From assembly GCF_001692445.1 (NCBI RefSeq), contig NZ_MAQA01000003.1, positions 62,001 to 126,000 of the forward strand: a DNA stretch of 64,000 bases, read 5' to 3'. Origin of the DNA: Oerskovia enterophila (GTDB lineage: Bacteria > Actinomycetota > Actinomycetes > Actinomycetales > Cellulomonadaceae). Shown piece by piece: positions 35,156 to 44,705 of this stretch. The translations under genes were made by a program, and so were the position numbers. Positions within the stretch are counted from its first letter, which is position 1. Each line of letters begins with the position of its first letter. Under the pieces are notes generated by a model that was not told where the DNA came from, made no database searches, and saw only the letters and a program-made list of their open reading frames with translations.

Positions 35156-35935
35156 TCATGCCTCCTGGGCGGTGGTGGTGCGGGCCTCGGGGCCGACGAA
35201 GCCGGTCGCGTTGCCGGGCGAGGTCCCCTGGGGGTGGCGGCGGGTCGGGGGCCAGTCCACGATCTCGATCTCGTAGTTCGCGCGCGTCCAGGAGCCGCCC
35301 TCCAGTCGCAGGACGGGCAGGTGGCCGGTGAACGGGTTGGGGGCTTCGATGGTCGCGACGTACGGGCCACCGGAGATGTCGTTGACCATGGCCTGGTAGC
35401 CGACGAGGTCCGCGGCACGCACGTCGTCGGTGCGCAGGTCCACGGTGCGCACGGGGGTCGGCGGGGGCACGTCCTTGCCGTCGACGACCCAGCTTCGCGA
35501 GCCGTCCGGGGTGGAGAGCGCCGGTCCGTCGATACGGTGCCCGCTGCCGTCCTTCATCCAGCGGTACCCGCCGTTGGGGTACTCGATCGCGGGGCCGTTC
35601 TCGCGGTGCAGCTCGCCGTGGCGTCGCCACTCGCGGGTGCCGTCGGACCACTCGACGGCGGGCAGGTCATCGACCGAGTGGTCCTTGCCGTCGTCGTCCA
35701 GGTAGGAGGTGCGGGTCATGCCGTCGATGTCCTGGACCCGGACCTCGCGCGTGTCGGGGCCGGTGGTGGCGCTGAGTGCGTCGAGCCCGCCGGAGGCCTC
35801 CGCTACGGGCTTGGCCGCGAACTTCCCGTCACGCATCCTCGGCTGCGCCGTTGAGGCGTCCAGTGCGCCGCGCTCCGCGCGGTGCTCTGAGGTGGCCCGC
35901 GGGTGCTCGCTGTCGTCGAACGTCTGGGTGCTCAT
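35156..35935 (-). CDS. Tagged protein 6 with LHR-x-GPA repeats and a tag insertion
   Basis: 259 residues. The tag is split by a 21-residue insertion (SEHRAERGALDASTAQPRM) also present at 41114. Repeats REWRRHGELHRENGPAIE and RWMKDGSGHRIDGPALS follow; the end (ATGFVGPEA) matches protein 5. Operon head with class-2 leader; its stop overlaps the next start. Confidence 0.8.
   Translation of the reverse strand: MSTQTFDDSEHPRATSEHRAERGALDASTAQPRMRDGKFAAKPVAEASGGLDALSATTGPDTREVRVQDIDGMTRTSYLDDDGKDHSVDDLPAVEWSDGTREWRRHGELHRENGPAIEYPNGGYRWMKDGSGHRIDGPALSTPDGSRSWVVDGKDVPPPTPVRTVDLRTDDVRAADLVGYQAMVNDISGGPYVATIEAPNPFTGHLPVLRLEGGSWTRANYEIEIVDWPPTRRHPQGTSPGNATGFVGPEARTTTAQEA
35821..35891. repeat. 71-bp repeat, copy A
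   Basis: Encodes the inserted segment in the tag of the 35935 gene. The copy at 41009-41079 differs at only 3 of 71 positions, far more alike than the surrounding genes. Indicates recent exchange or duplication of tag DNA. Confidence 0.8.
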
Positions 35936-35979
35936 ACCCGCTCGTTGACGGGCCTACGCGACAGCGGTCATGGCCTGCG

Positions 35980-36147
35980 TCAGTGCGAGGGGCCGCGGGA
36001 GATCTTCACGGCCACCGCGACGGTGATCGTGGCGACCACGAGCCAGGGCACCAGGACCGCACCGGTGAGCATCAGGTCGGGCCGCAGGCACACCATCACG
36101 AGCAGGGCGAGCGCGGCGGCGAAGCAGATCAGCATCAGCTTCTGCAT
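35980..36147 (-). CDS. Small two-helix membrane protein
   Basis: 55 residues, start ATG 36147 preceded by AGGAGACCTCCG. Two hydrophobic helices (LMLICFAAALALLVMVCL and LTGAVLVPWLVVATITVAVAV) with a short basic tail. Too short for usual ORF cut-offs. It sits between the Dam-type gene and the tagged operon at 35935. Confidence 0.6.
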   Translation of the reverse strand: MQKLMLICFAAALALLVMVCLRPDLMLTGAVLVPWLVVATITVAVAVKISRGPSH

Positions 36148-36224
36148 CGGAGGTCTCCTGTCTTGAGGTCGGTCAGGTGCCCTGTGCGTGGGTCACCGGC
36201 CGAGCAAGATCCCCGGGCCGTGCT

Positions 36225-36232
36225 CGCATAGG
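36225..36232 (+). promoter_or_regulatory. Class-1 element and 18-codon upstream ORF
   Basis: CGCATAGG, 7 nt, ATG 36240. This ATG opens an 18-codon frame ending TGA 36296, out of frame with the methyltransferase but ending 1 bp before a possible GTG start at 36298. Either a leader peptide or a frame-breaking indel near the start. Confidence 0.45.
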
Positions 36233-36246
36233 TGCGTGCATGACCC

Positions 36247-36975
36247 GTGCCCATGCGAGCCGACGTGCCTGCGGGCCCACCGACGAGGTGGGCTGAGGTG
36301 TTCAAGTTCTACGGCGCCAAGCGCCGCCTGGCCCCGGGCTACCCACCCCCGGAGCACCGGGTGCTCGTGGAGCCTTTCGCGGGTGCCGGCGGGTACGCGG
36401 TGCACCACCGGCTCGCCCTGGACCGGGTCATCCTGCTGGAGAAGGACGAGCGGATCGTCGAGGTCTGGGACCGTCTGCTCACCTCCACGCGCGCGCAGAT
36501 CGAGGCCGAGCTCGCACCGCCGGTCGGCTCGACGTGCACGGACTTCCTGGTGGCGTTGGCTGCCGGGCGCACCACCCGCGACACCCCTCGCGCGTTCAAG
36601 GTCACCCAGCGCATGGCGGCGCGGTTCGAGCCGATGATGCGTCACGTGGCCGCGGTCGTCGACGAGTGCCGTCACTTCGAGGTGGTGCACGGGGACTACA
36701 CGCTGGCCCCTGATGTGGAGGCGACGTGGTTCGTGGACCCGCCCTACCAGCCGGTGGGCCCTGGTCGCCCGGACCGCACGCGCGGCGGGCGCTACCTGCA
36801 CTCGGCGATGGACGTCGACTACGACGAGCTCGCGCGGTGGGTTCGGGCCCGGCGCGGTCAGGTCATCGCGTGCGACCAGCAGGGCGCGACGTGGCTCGAC
36901 TGGAATGCCGAGCTCGCAGCGCTGGACGCGTCGAGCCGGTCCTACGGCGAGGTCTTCTGGCACCGGGCGGCATGA
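36247..36975 (+). CDS. D12-class adenine DNA methyltransferase (Dam-like)
   Basis: 242 residues as drawn from GTG 36247; GTG 36298 is an alternative. Order of motifs is that of the alpha (Dam) group: FKFYGAKRRLAPGY, then SAM-binding EPFAGAGGYAVH (42-53), and catalytic motif IV DPPY (164-167). Dam-group enzymes methylate adenine, often in GATC; the target here is not known. No cognate restriction gene is nearby, so it is probably an orphan methylase for anti-restriction or replication timing. Confidence 0.88.
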   Translation: MPMRADVPAGPPTRWAEVFKFYGAKRRLAPGYPPPEHRVLVEPFAGAGGYAVHHRLALDRVILLEKDERIVEVWDRLLTSTRAQIEAELAPPVGSTCTDFLVALAAGRTTRDTPRAFKVTQRMAARFEPMMRHVAAVVDECRHFEVVHGDYTLAPDVEATWFVDPPYQPVGPGRPDRTRGGRYLHSAMDVDYDELARWVRARRGQVIACDQQGATWLDWNAELAALDASSRSYGEVFWHRAA

Positions 36976-37086
36976 CCCAGCACTAGTGGGCAGCCTCTAT
37001 CCGAGAGCACCACCTCAAACATCTGCTACGGTGAGGTTTCGCACTCAGATAGAGCGCTGCGCTCAACGCACAGGATGAAGGTCACC

Positions 37087-37416
37087 ATGGCAAGGAAGCC
37101 CGTCTACGTCGAGATCACCGAATGGCTTCGCGCAGAGGCTGGGCGTCGAGGCGCCAAGGCGCTCATGCCCACGATCGCTGAAGTCTGCGAGAAGTTCGAC
37201 GTGAGCGGCGTTCAGACCGTGCGCAACGCGTACGACCCCCTCTTGGAGGAGGGTGTCGTCGTGCGGCTCGACTCGCCCCGCCGCTGGGCCGTGGCCGACA
37301 ACGGCAAGCCCGCAGCACCCGCTCGCGACGTCGGCCCGCTCCTCGACGAGATCGACCAGGCGCTCGCACGAGTCTCCGAGCTCGTGGCCGAGGTCCGAGC
37401 AGCCCAGGCCGCCTAG
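37087..37416 (+). CDS. Small winged-helix (GntR-like) regulator
   Basis: 109 residues from ATG 37087 (AAGG 6 nt upstream). Residues 5-65 follow the GntR wHTH pattern (YVEITEWLRAEAGRRG...PTIAEVCEKFDVSGVQTVRNAYDPLLEEGVVVRL), followed by a short helical tail (LLDEIDQALARVSELVAEVRAAQ) for dimerisation and no effector domain. An inverted repeat CTCTATC (36995-37001) / GATAGAG (37048-37054) flanks its promoter region and may be its operator. Confidence 0.7.
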   Translation: MARKPVYVEITEWLRAEAGRRGAKALMPTIAEVCEKFDVSGVQTVRNAYDPLLEEGVVVRLDSPRRWAVADNGKPAAPARDVGPLLDEIDQALARVSELVAEVRAAQAA

Positions 37417-37429
37417 CCGCGACGTAGCC

Positions 37430-37468
37430 ACGGCCACGACCTGAGCGTTCGGCTCGGGTCGTGGCCGT
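37430..37468. terminator. Strong bidirectional hairpin
   Basis: ACGGCCACGACC / GGTCGTGGCCGT arms (12 bp) extended by GAGC/GCTC, between convergent genes ending at 37416 (+) and 37468 (-). Confidence 0.75.
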
Positions 37469-38805
37469 CATGGCCCCTTCTCCTGCGCGTCGCGGCGTAC
37501 CGGCGCCGTGCCCGGCTCCCCCGGCCAGGTCGCGTTCGCGCGCAGCGTCCGCACGCTCACGCCCAGCTCGGCCGCGCGGGCCAGGTTCTGGACCCGGGTC
37601 GCCGTCTCCTCGCGGGCGGCGCGTGCCCGGCCCGAGTCGACCGCCACCCGCTTGGACCAGTCCTCGGCCGACTTGGGCGCCATCCGGTAGTCGAGGCTGT
37701 CGAGCCCCTTCTCCAGGACCCGGCGCACGTGCTCGGGGGTGGTGTCGAGCGTGGCGCGCACCCGCTCAGCGTCCGCGGCCAGGGCACGGCTCTCCCGGGC
37801 CCGGTCGACTGCCTCCACCAACGAGGGCAGGAAGACCGTCCCGTGGGAGTTCCAGCGCGCACGCGGCACCCACTTCGTGCCCTCGGCGACCGCGCGGGGC
37901 CCGCCGTCGGCGTAGGCCAGGATCGCGTCGAGGTCGCCCACGTGCTCCGGAGTGGGGCTCGCCACCGGCCGGAAGTCGCGGGAGTACGTCGAAGGGCCGA
38001 AGGCGCGCTCGGCGCTGGTCAGCTCAGAGATCTCGGCGTCGGCCGCGGCGGCGGCCGCCCGCGCCCGAGGGTTGACGGGCATGGCTGCCCAGGGGCCCAC
38101 CTTGCCCGAGGTCACCGCCTCCACGGTCTGCTGGGCTCGGGCGACCTTGGCCCGCCCCTCGGCCGAGTCGACCGATGCGCGCAGGCCCTCTGAGTCCTTG
38201 GGCACCGAGAAGAGGAACGTCGCGTACGTCTGGTCGAAGGAGTCGTCCACGTCGTGCAGGTGCGCGGGGTGTGAGGTCAGCGCGTCGATGGTGGTGACCA
38301 GGCAGTCGTGGCCGTCCTCGTCGTGGTCGTCGTCCCAGCACTCGCGGTTGCCGCCCCCGTTGCGGGTGTGGACCCGCCACGCCAGCGCGGCGTCCGGGTC
38401 GTCCCATCGGGCGTCGCCGGCCTGCACCTCGACGCCGTCCCATTCCGCGTCGCGCCAGTCCGAGCCGTCCTCGTCCGGGGCCAGCCACACCAGGCGCGGC
38501 TCCCCGCGCAGGCGCCCGTAATCCTCGATCCCCAGGTGGGCCTCGACGACGTCGGTCACCGAGTCAGGCAGCGGCGCGCCCGCCTGCTCGCGCAGCCGTG
38601 CCCAGTGCTCGGCCAGCGAGACCCCGTCGGCGTCCAGCGGCACGTCCTGGAGTTCGAGCCCGTACGGAGTCAGCAGCTCGGCGACCTCGGCCTGCGCCTG
38701 GTCGTCAGCACCGAGCGCGCTCAGCCCTCCGGCCGCTTCGTCGACCGGCTTGTCCGTGAACTTCCCGTCGCTGGCGCGTGGGTGCTGGTGCTCGAATCCG
38801 GGCAT
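37468..38805 (-). CDS. Tagged protein 7, large, unknown body
   Basis: 445 residues, GAAGGA before ATG 38805. Tag MPGFEHQHPRASDGKFTDKP at the very start. The body is mainly helical and acidic, with Trp-rich strands near 100-150 (RLVWLAPDEDGSDWRDAEWDG) and a helical C-terminal third (EHVRRVLEKGLDSLDYRMAPKSAEDW). Third gene of the 39813-37468 operon. No family recognised. Confidence 0.75.
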   Translation of the reverse strand: MPGFEHQHPRASDGKFTDKPVDEAAGGLSALGADDQAQAEVAELLTPYGLELQDVPLDADGVSLAEHWARLREQAGAPLPDSVTDVVEAHLGIEDYGRLRGEPRLVWLAPDEDGSDWRDAEWDGVEVQAGDARWDDPDAALAWRVHTRNGGGNRECWDDDHDEDGHDCLVTTIDALTSHPAHLHDVDDSFDQTYATFLFSVPKDSEGLRASVDSAEGRAKVARAQQTVEAVTSGKVGPWAAMPVNPRARAAAAAADAEISELTSAERAFGPSTYSRDFRPVASPTPEHVGDLDAILAYADGGPRAVAEGTKWVPRARWNSHGTVFLPSLVEAVDRARESRALAADAERVRATLDTTPEHVRRVLEKGLDSLDYRMAPKSAEDWSKRVAVDSGRARAAREETATRVQNLARAAELGVSVRTLRANATWPGEPGTAPVRRDAQEKGP

Positions 38806-38842
38806 CGGTCGATGGTCCTTCGCGTCGTGAGTCAGGTGCGGG

Positions 38843-39547
38843 TCAGTAGGAGTCGAGGTCGAGCAGGGGGTGCTCGCCCGTGAAGTCGGTGCGCGCGTGC
38901 ACGAAGTGGGCGACCTCGGCGATGCTCGGGCGGTTGTTGGTCAGGCGCGGGGGCAGGAACTCCCCGAGGTGCTTCTCCAGCTTGTGGACGTCCCGGTCCG
39001 ACATGGGCTCGGACCAGCTGTAGCCGCCGTCGTAGTCCGAGCGCTCCCCGGTGCGCGGCTCGATGCGCTGGTACCCGGAGATCTCGGCCTCGTCGAACAG
39101 GGAGTCGAGGTACGCCTGCCCCTTGGGGCCGATGTTGCGCTGGTGCAGGACCCCGCACAGGCCGTACCGCACGGGGGCGTCCTCGTTGACCGGGTGGTAC
39201 GAGTCGTCCATGCCGTCGAACTGCTTGTTGCAGTAGGCGCCGGTCATGGCGGTCACCGGCGTGGCCCGGGGGCCGTCGTTCCAGTCGACGTGCACCCAGC
39301 CGTACCCGGTGCCGCGGCTCATCTTCACCGAGAACTGGTGGTCGAACTTCGCGCGCAGGTCGTGGCGCATGGCCGCGGCGGACTCCTTGACCCCGACCTG
39401 GGTCTGGGTCCCGCCAGCGGTCGGGGCTCCTTGCGTGCTCACCGAGAGGGCGTCCATGCCGGCGAAGGCCTCGTCGACGGTCTTGGCGGTCCACTTCCCC
39501 GACCGGGACCGGGGGTGGGCGGACTCGTTGAAGGTGGGGGTGCTCAT
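38843..39547 (-). CDS. Tagged protein 8 with LPD29-like domain
   Basis: 234 residues. Tag SAHPRSRSGKWTAKTVDEAFAG (Trp in place of Phe). Residues 68-190 (FSVKMSRGTGYGWVHVDWNDGPRATPV...FDGMDDSYHPV) resemble the LPD29-type domain of polyvalent proteins from conjugative plasmids and phages, by the (V/I)xWxDGP...FDGMxD signature. Start overlaps the upstream stop (ATGA). Domain recall is moderate. Confidence 0.65.
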   Translation of the reverse strand: MSTPTFNESAHPRSRSGKWTAKTVDEAFAGMDALSVSTQGAPTAGGTQTQVGVKESAAAMRHDLRAKFDHQFSVKMSRGTGYGWVHVDWNDGPRATPVTAMTGAYCNKQFDGMDDSYHPVNEDAPVRYGLCGVLHQRNIGPKGQAYLDSLFDEAEISGYQRIEPRTGERSDYDGGYSWSEPMSDRDVHKLEKHLGEFLPPRLTNNRPSIAEVAHFVHARTDFTGEHPLLDLDSY

Positions 39548-39813
39548 CGCGCACCCGCTGTGGAGCCCGGACCGTAGGCGGCGAGGTCGTCCAGTTCGGC
39601 GCTGGGGTCGAAGCGAGCGTCGTAGAACGTCTCGCCCTCGTACTCGTCCCAGGCGGCGTCCATCTGTGCCTGGACGTCGGGGGTCGTGGACTCGGCGAGC
39701 GTCGGTGCGCTCAGCGCGTCGAACCCGCCTGCGGCGTCCTGGACTGGCTTCGTGGCGAACTGCCCGGAGGTTGCCCGCGGGTGCGCCTGCTCGTCGAACC
39801 GTGTCGTTCCCAT
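39544..39813 (-). CDS. Tagged protein 9, short
   Basis: 89 residues: the tag (AHPRATSGQFATKPVQDAAGG) plus only about 50 acidic residues (AQMDAAWDEYEGETFYDARFD). The smallest tagged protein, useful as a minimal tag carrier. Class-2 leader (GTCAACA, 7 nt, ATG); head of the 39813-37468 operon. Confidence 0.7.
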   Translation of the reverse strand: MGTTRFDEQAHPRATSGQFATKPVQDAAGGFDALSAPTLAESTTPDVQAQMDAAWDEYEGETFYDARFDPSAELDDLAAYGPGSTAGAR

Positions 39814-39945
39814 GCCCTGTTGTTGACGGGCATGGGAACGAGCGGTCACGCGGTGCGCCGACGTCAGCGCCCTGCGTGTTGTTGCCAGCCTCCCCCGCTA
39901 CGACGACGGCCCCCTTCGGGACCTGCGATTGTGCTGAAACCGGGC

Positions 39946-40197
39946 CTAGCGGACCTCGCCTGGCGTCTTCGCTGAGCGGCTCACGGCTACCACGACGAAC
40001 AGGCCGGCGACCGCCAAGATGGGCCCCAGGACCGCCGCCGCGACCTCTGCTGGCATCAGGTGGCCGACTGTCTGGTTTTCGTCGGCACTGACCCCTTCGG
40101 TGTAGCCCGTGTACACGCCAGCGAGGAACAAGAGCGCCCCGCCAACGATCGCGATCCAGCACAACGCTAGGACGGGCCGTCTGAGGTTAGATGTCAC
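39946..40197 (-). CDS. Two-TM membrane protein
   Basis: 83 residues from GTG 40197 (GGGGAG 6 nt upstream). Two helices (PVLALCWIAIVGGALLFLAGVY and AAAVLGPILAVAGLFVVVAVS) separated by a polar loop. No tag. Unknown role. Confidence 0.55.
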   Translation of the reverse strand: MTSNLRRPVLALCWIAIVGGALLFLAGVYTGYTEGVSADENQTVGHLMPAEVAAAVLGPILAVAGLFVVVAVSRSAKTPGEVR

Positions 40198-40277
40198 GCT
40201 GTACTCCCCTGCACGATTCGACATTGACGGGGCCACGCTAGCGCCACACCGATCTCAACAGACACGGGAGCGGGCGG

Positions 40278-41114
40278 TCACGCGCGTCGTGCGGTGTCCG
40301 CGGCTCGCATGTCGCGGGCGGTGGACTCGGCGACGTCGAGGTAGCGGTGCAGGACCGTCTGGCCCCGCTCAGGGTTGGTGGGGTCGATCGCCCCTACGGC
40401 GGCGTTCACCCTGTTGGTGCGCTGGCGGGCGCTGATGCTGCCGAGCTGGTCGTCGGAGTAGGTGGCGAACAGCTCGCGGCGCTCGCCATGGAACCGGCGC
40501 ACCGCTACCGCGCGCCCGACCAGCGGCAGGGATGAGCGGGTCAGGCCCCACTCGTCGTCGACCTCCACGCTGTTGGGCAGGTGCTTGGTCGCACCGAACT
40601 CCTCGCCGACGGTCTGGGTGGCGACGCGCTGGGCGACGGCGCTGATGGCGTTCTCGCGGGCGCTGCGGATCGTGGCACCCAGGTCGTCCTGGTCCCCGTC
40701 TCCCCCGGCCGGCCGGGCACCCTGCACGCTCGTGTCCACGACCTGGCACCCGCCGCGCGCGGACCGCACCGCGTACGTGACGTCGTTCTCCACGAGCCGG
40801 GCCAGCACGCAGTGCTCGTCGTCGCGGTCCACCTTCAGCTGCACGGGCCCGAGCCCGGTCGAGTGCTCCAGCCACTGCACGAGGGCGCCGGCCCCGGGGC
40901 CGGTGGTGCCCGAGACCTCGACCACGGTCAGCGGCAGATCGGCCGGTCGCGCGGCAGGCAGCAGTGCGCCGAACCCGCCGTCGGCCTCGGCTGCGTCCTT
41001 GGTCGCGAACCTCCCGTCACGCATCCTCGGCTGCGCAGTTGAGGCGTCCAGTGCGCCGCGCTCCGTGCGGTGCTCTGAGCCGGCGCGCGGGTGAGCCTGC
41101 TCGTCGTAGCTCAC
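40278..41114 (-). CDS. Tagged protein 10 with tag insertion
   Basis: 278 residues. Tag split by the same 21-residue insertion as at 35935 (SEHRTERGALDASTAQPRM). The body is alpha/beta (VVEVSGTTGPGAGALVQWLEHST, VQLKVDRDDEHCVLARLVENDVTYAV) then helical. Start overlaps the upstream stop (ATGA). No family recognised. Confidence 0.7.
   Translation of the reverse strand: MSYDEQAHPRAGSEHRTERGALDASTAQPRMRDGRFATKDAAEADGGFGALLPAARPADLPLTVVEVSGTTGPGAGALVQWLEHSTGLGPVQLKVDRDDEHCVLARLVENDVTYAVRSARGGCQVVDTSVQGARPAGGDGDQDDLGATIRSARENAISAVAQRVATQTVGEEFGATKHLPNSVEVDDEWGLTRSSLPLVGRAVAVRRFHGERRELFATYSDDQLGSISARQRTNRVNAAVGAIDPTNPERGQTVLHRYLDVAESTARDMRAADTARRA
41009..41079. repeat. 71-bp repeat, copy B
   Basis: Second copy of the tag insertion DNA (see 35821-35891), same orientation, 3 mismatches in 71. 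Confidence 0.8.
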
Positions 41115-41842
41115 GACTTGCTCCCCGCCACCATCCCGAGCGCGGCCTCATCGCGCCCGACCTCGGCCGCACGGGAGACCAGGTCGTCGAAGTCGACGCC
41201 GGAGCGCTGCGCCCAGTGGTACAGGTCGCTCATCATGTCCCGGGCCGCGCTCTCGTCGCTGACGTCCATGTCGTCGTGCATCACCCGGTAGTCGTTGATG
41301 ACGGCCTGGCCTCGGTCCGCGGTCGCGAGCCCTCCCTGCCCGCCCTTGAGCGCCGCGTCCAGGTCGAAGCGGTAGGAGTTCGTCCAAGGGTTGCTCGCAC
41401 CGGTCGTGATGTAGTCCGGCTCGCATCCCGTCACGGGCTCGGACAGCCCAGCCCCCGAGACCGCGTCCTCCACGGTCTCCCAGGTGCCGCCCGGGTCTTC
41501 GTCGCCGTCGTGCAGGGAGAACAGTGTGTTCCCCTCGGCGTCCTGCGCGCTGGCGAAGTGCAGGTGGTTGCACCCGTGCTGGTCGCAGTTCTCGTCGAGG
41601 GTCAGGTACGCCACCTCAGGCACCGCCGCGCGCACCTCGGCTGCCAGGTCCCGGGCGAGGATCTGCTCGCGCCACTAGTCGGCACGCGAGATCAGGTGCC
41701 CGAGCTCGCCCACCCGGTCGCCCTCGGTGCGCCACGACTCGGAGTCCAGGGCCGTGAGCCCGCCGGAGGCTTCGGTCACCTCCTTGGTCGTGAACTTCCC
41801 GTCGGTGGCCCGGGGGTGCTGGCTGTCGTCGTACGTGGTCAT
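41111..41842 (-). pseudogene. Tagged protein 11 interrupted by an in-frame amber codon
   Basis: ATG 41842 opens the tag (MTTYDDSQHPRATDGKF...) and reads HLISRAD then TAG (41677-41675). The same frame continues at once WREQILARDLAAEVRAAVPEVAYL to the stop at 41111, with no other stop or frame change. Full length would be 243 codons. The C-terminus (DYRVMHDDMDVSDESAARDMM) is homologous to tagged protein 14 (GYRTEHTDLDKDDQEVAREML), so the downstream half is genuine coding sequence. A single C-to-T change of CAG gives TAG. Nonsense mutation is most likely; readthrough is possible. Confidence 0.8.
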
Positions 41843-42306
41843 GAGGCCTGACCCTTCTCGTCGGAATCGCTCGCGGGGTGCATGTCGTCGTAGGCCTCGA
41901 TGGCCCACAGGATGTTCGCGTTCCCGACCTCGCGCGCCGCCTCGACGGCGTCCTCGCGGGTGGCTTCGCGGAAGCCGAGCTGGGGGTGGTCCATGTACCA
42001 GGTCTCCCCGCCGCGGGAGTTGCGTCCCACGACGGTCTTGCCGTGCACCATCCAGGTCTCGGCGCCGTCCTCGTGCTCGACGGCGGGGCCGTTGGTCCGG
42101 TGCAGGGTTCCGTCCTTGGTGACCCACTCGGTGAAGCCGTAGACGCTCTGACGCGGCGCGGAGAACTGGCGGCGGGTCAGGGCGTCTACGCCCGAGGGCG
42201 TCGAGGCGCCGAGCGCGCTCAGGCCACCCGAGGCCTCGTCGACCGGCTTGGTGGTGAACTTCCCGTCGTTCGCCCGGGGGTGCTCTGCGCTCGTGAACGT
42301 GTCCAT
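41839..42306 (-). CDS. Tagged protein 12 with LHR-x-GPA repeat
   Basis: 155 residues. Tag AEHPRANDGKFTTKPVDEASGG; then TEWVTKDGTLHRTNGPAVEH and ETWMVHGKTVV, the same repeat type as proteins 5 and 6, and a helical end. Class-2 leader (GTCAACA, 7 nt, ATG); head of the 42306-40278 operon, whose three genes overlap by ATGA. Confidence 0.78.
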   Translation of the reverse strand: MDTFTSAEHPRANDGKFTTKPVDEASGGLSALGASTPSGVDALTRRQFSAPRQSVYGFTEWVTKDGTLHRTNGPAVEHEDGAETWMVHGKTVVGRNSRGGETWYMDHPQLGFREATREDAVEAAREVGNANILWAIEAYDDMHPASDSDEKGQAS

Positions 42307-42360
42307 ACCCAGGTGTTGACGGGCAGGGGCCTGGTCCGGCGCTTGCCCGTCAGGCCCGGC

Positions 42361-43280
42361 TCAGCCTCGGGTCAGGGCCACCACGCTCACGGCGCCGTTG
42401 GTGCCCACGAAGCAGGTCTGGACGAGGATCTGGCCGTTGAGGCCGAAGGCGAGGTCCTTGTCGTCGCCCGCGTGCAGGTTGCGCGAGTCGGTCACGACCC
42501 ACGCCTGGCCGTCGATCTGCACCCGGTCGCCCATGGAGAACTTGAGGATGGGGCTGCCGCCGCAGTGGCGGTGGATCGGGTAGTACGGCTTGCCCTCGAT
42601 GTCCTCGAACCACCGGGTCAGGCCACCAGCGCACCTGTCCAGGACGGACTGGTCGCCGGAGTTGGACACCGACGTCTTCCACGCGAAGGACTGGCCTGCG
42701 GGCGCCGCGGGCGCGGCCGGGGCCGGGGCCGGGGCCGGGGCCGGGGCGTTCGTGGTCGCGGGGGCCTTCTTCGGGGTCGTGGCCGTCTTGGCGCGCTGGG
42801 CTTCGGCGGCTCGCACGCGCTCAGCCTCCGCGGCCTCGGCGGCGATCCGGTCCTGCTCGGCCTGCCAGGTGGCCTGCGGATCGGTCACGACCTGCGCGAC
42901 GAGGGTCAGGTCGTCCAGCGCGAGGGCGACGTCCTGGATCAGGACGCCGCGGTCGATCTGGTCGCTGCGCTCCTGGACGACGGGGATGGCCGCAGCCAGG
43001 GCGTCACGGGTCGCAGGGTCAGCGTTCGGGCTGGTGTCGAGGGCGGTCTGCGCGGCGGTGATCGCCTGGTTCGCGCGGGCCAGGATGTCCTGGACTCGCT
43101 GGCCGTGGATCGAGCGGGAGGCCAACGCCTGGGCGGCGACCTGCTGCTCGGTGATCCACGCCTGCTCGGCGGCAGAGACCTGCGCCCACTGGGCTGCTCG
43201 CGCGGTGGCGGCGGCGTGCTCAGCCCGGACGTCGGCGGTCCCGGCCACCAACCACGCGCTGGACACGGCAAGGGACAGTC
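42361..43280 (-). pseudogene. 5'-truncated secreted/membrane protein gene at insert boundary
   Basis: The frame starts right after a TAG at about 43288 with AGLSLAVSSAWLVAGTADVRAEHAA, the end of a membrane helix without its N-terminal flank. Then come coiled-coil-like helices, a Pro/Ala linker and a C-terminal beta domain with four Cys. The layout parallels the complete gene at 48079-49074 (cytoplasmic N-terminus, one helix, helical stalk, Cys domain). GTG 43266 would be the only remaining start. Probably cut by the arrival of the IMPDH insert. Confidence 0.6.
42718..42747. repeat. GGGGCC tandem repeat inside coding sequence
   Basis: Five or so copies of a GGGGCC hexamer, encoding the Pro-Ala linker of the truncated gene; prone to slippage. 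Confidence 0.7.
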
Positions 43281-43398
43281 CCGCGCGCTATCAGCATCTC
43301 CCGCGACGCACTCCACCGACACCTAGCGGTCCTCGAATCTGGCGCGCAACTGCTGCGGACTGCCGAACCGTCAAAGCACTAGCAGGCCAGGCAGTAAA

Positions 43399-44640
<1,242 letters not shown>

Positions 44641-44705
44641 TCAACAGACATACAGTTTCGACGCTCAAAGCGCTGCGGACGTGTTGAGGTTGTCCAGCAG
44701 GGTCG

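Noticed and set aside
42718-42747. GGGGCC repeat as a CRISPR-like or regulatory array
   Set aside because: It is a hexamer repeat coding for a Pro-Ala linker.
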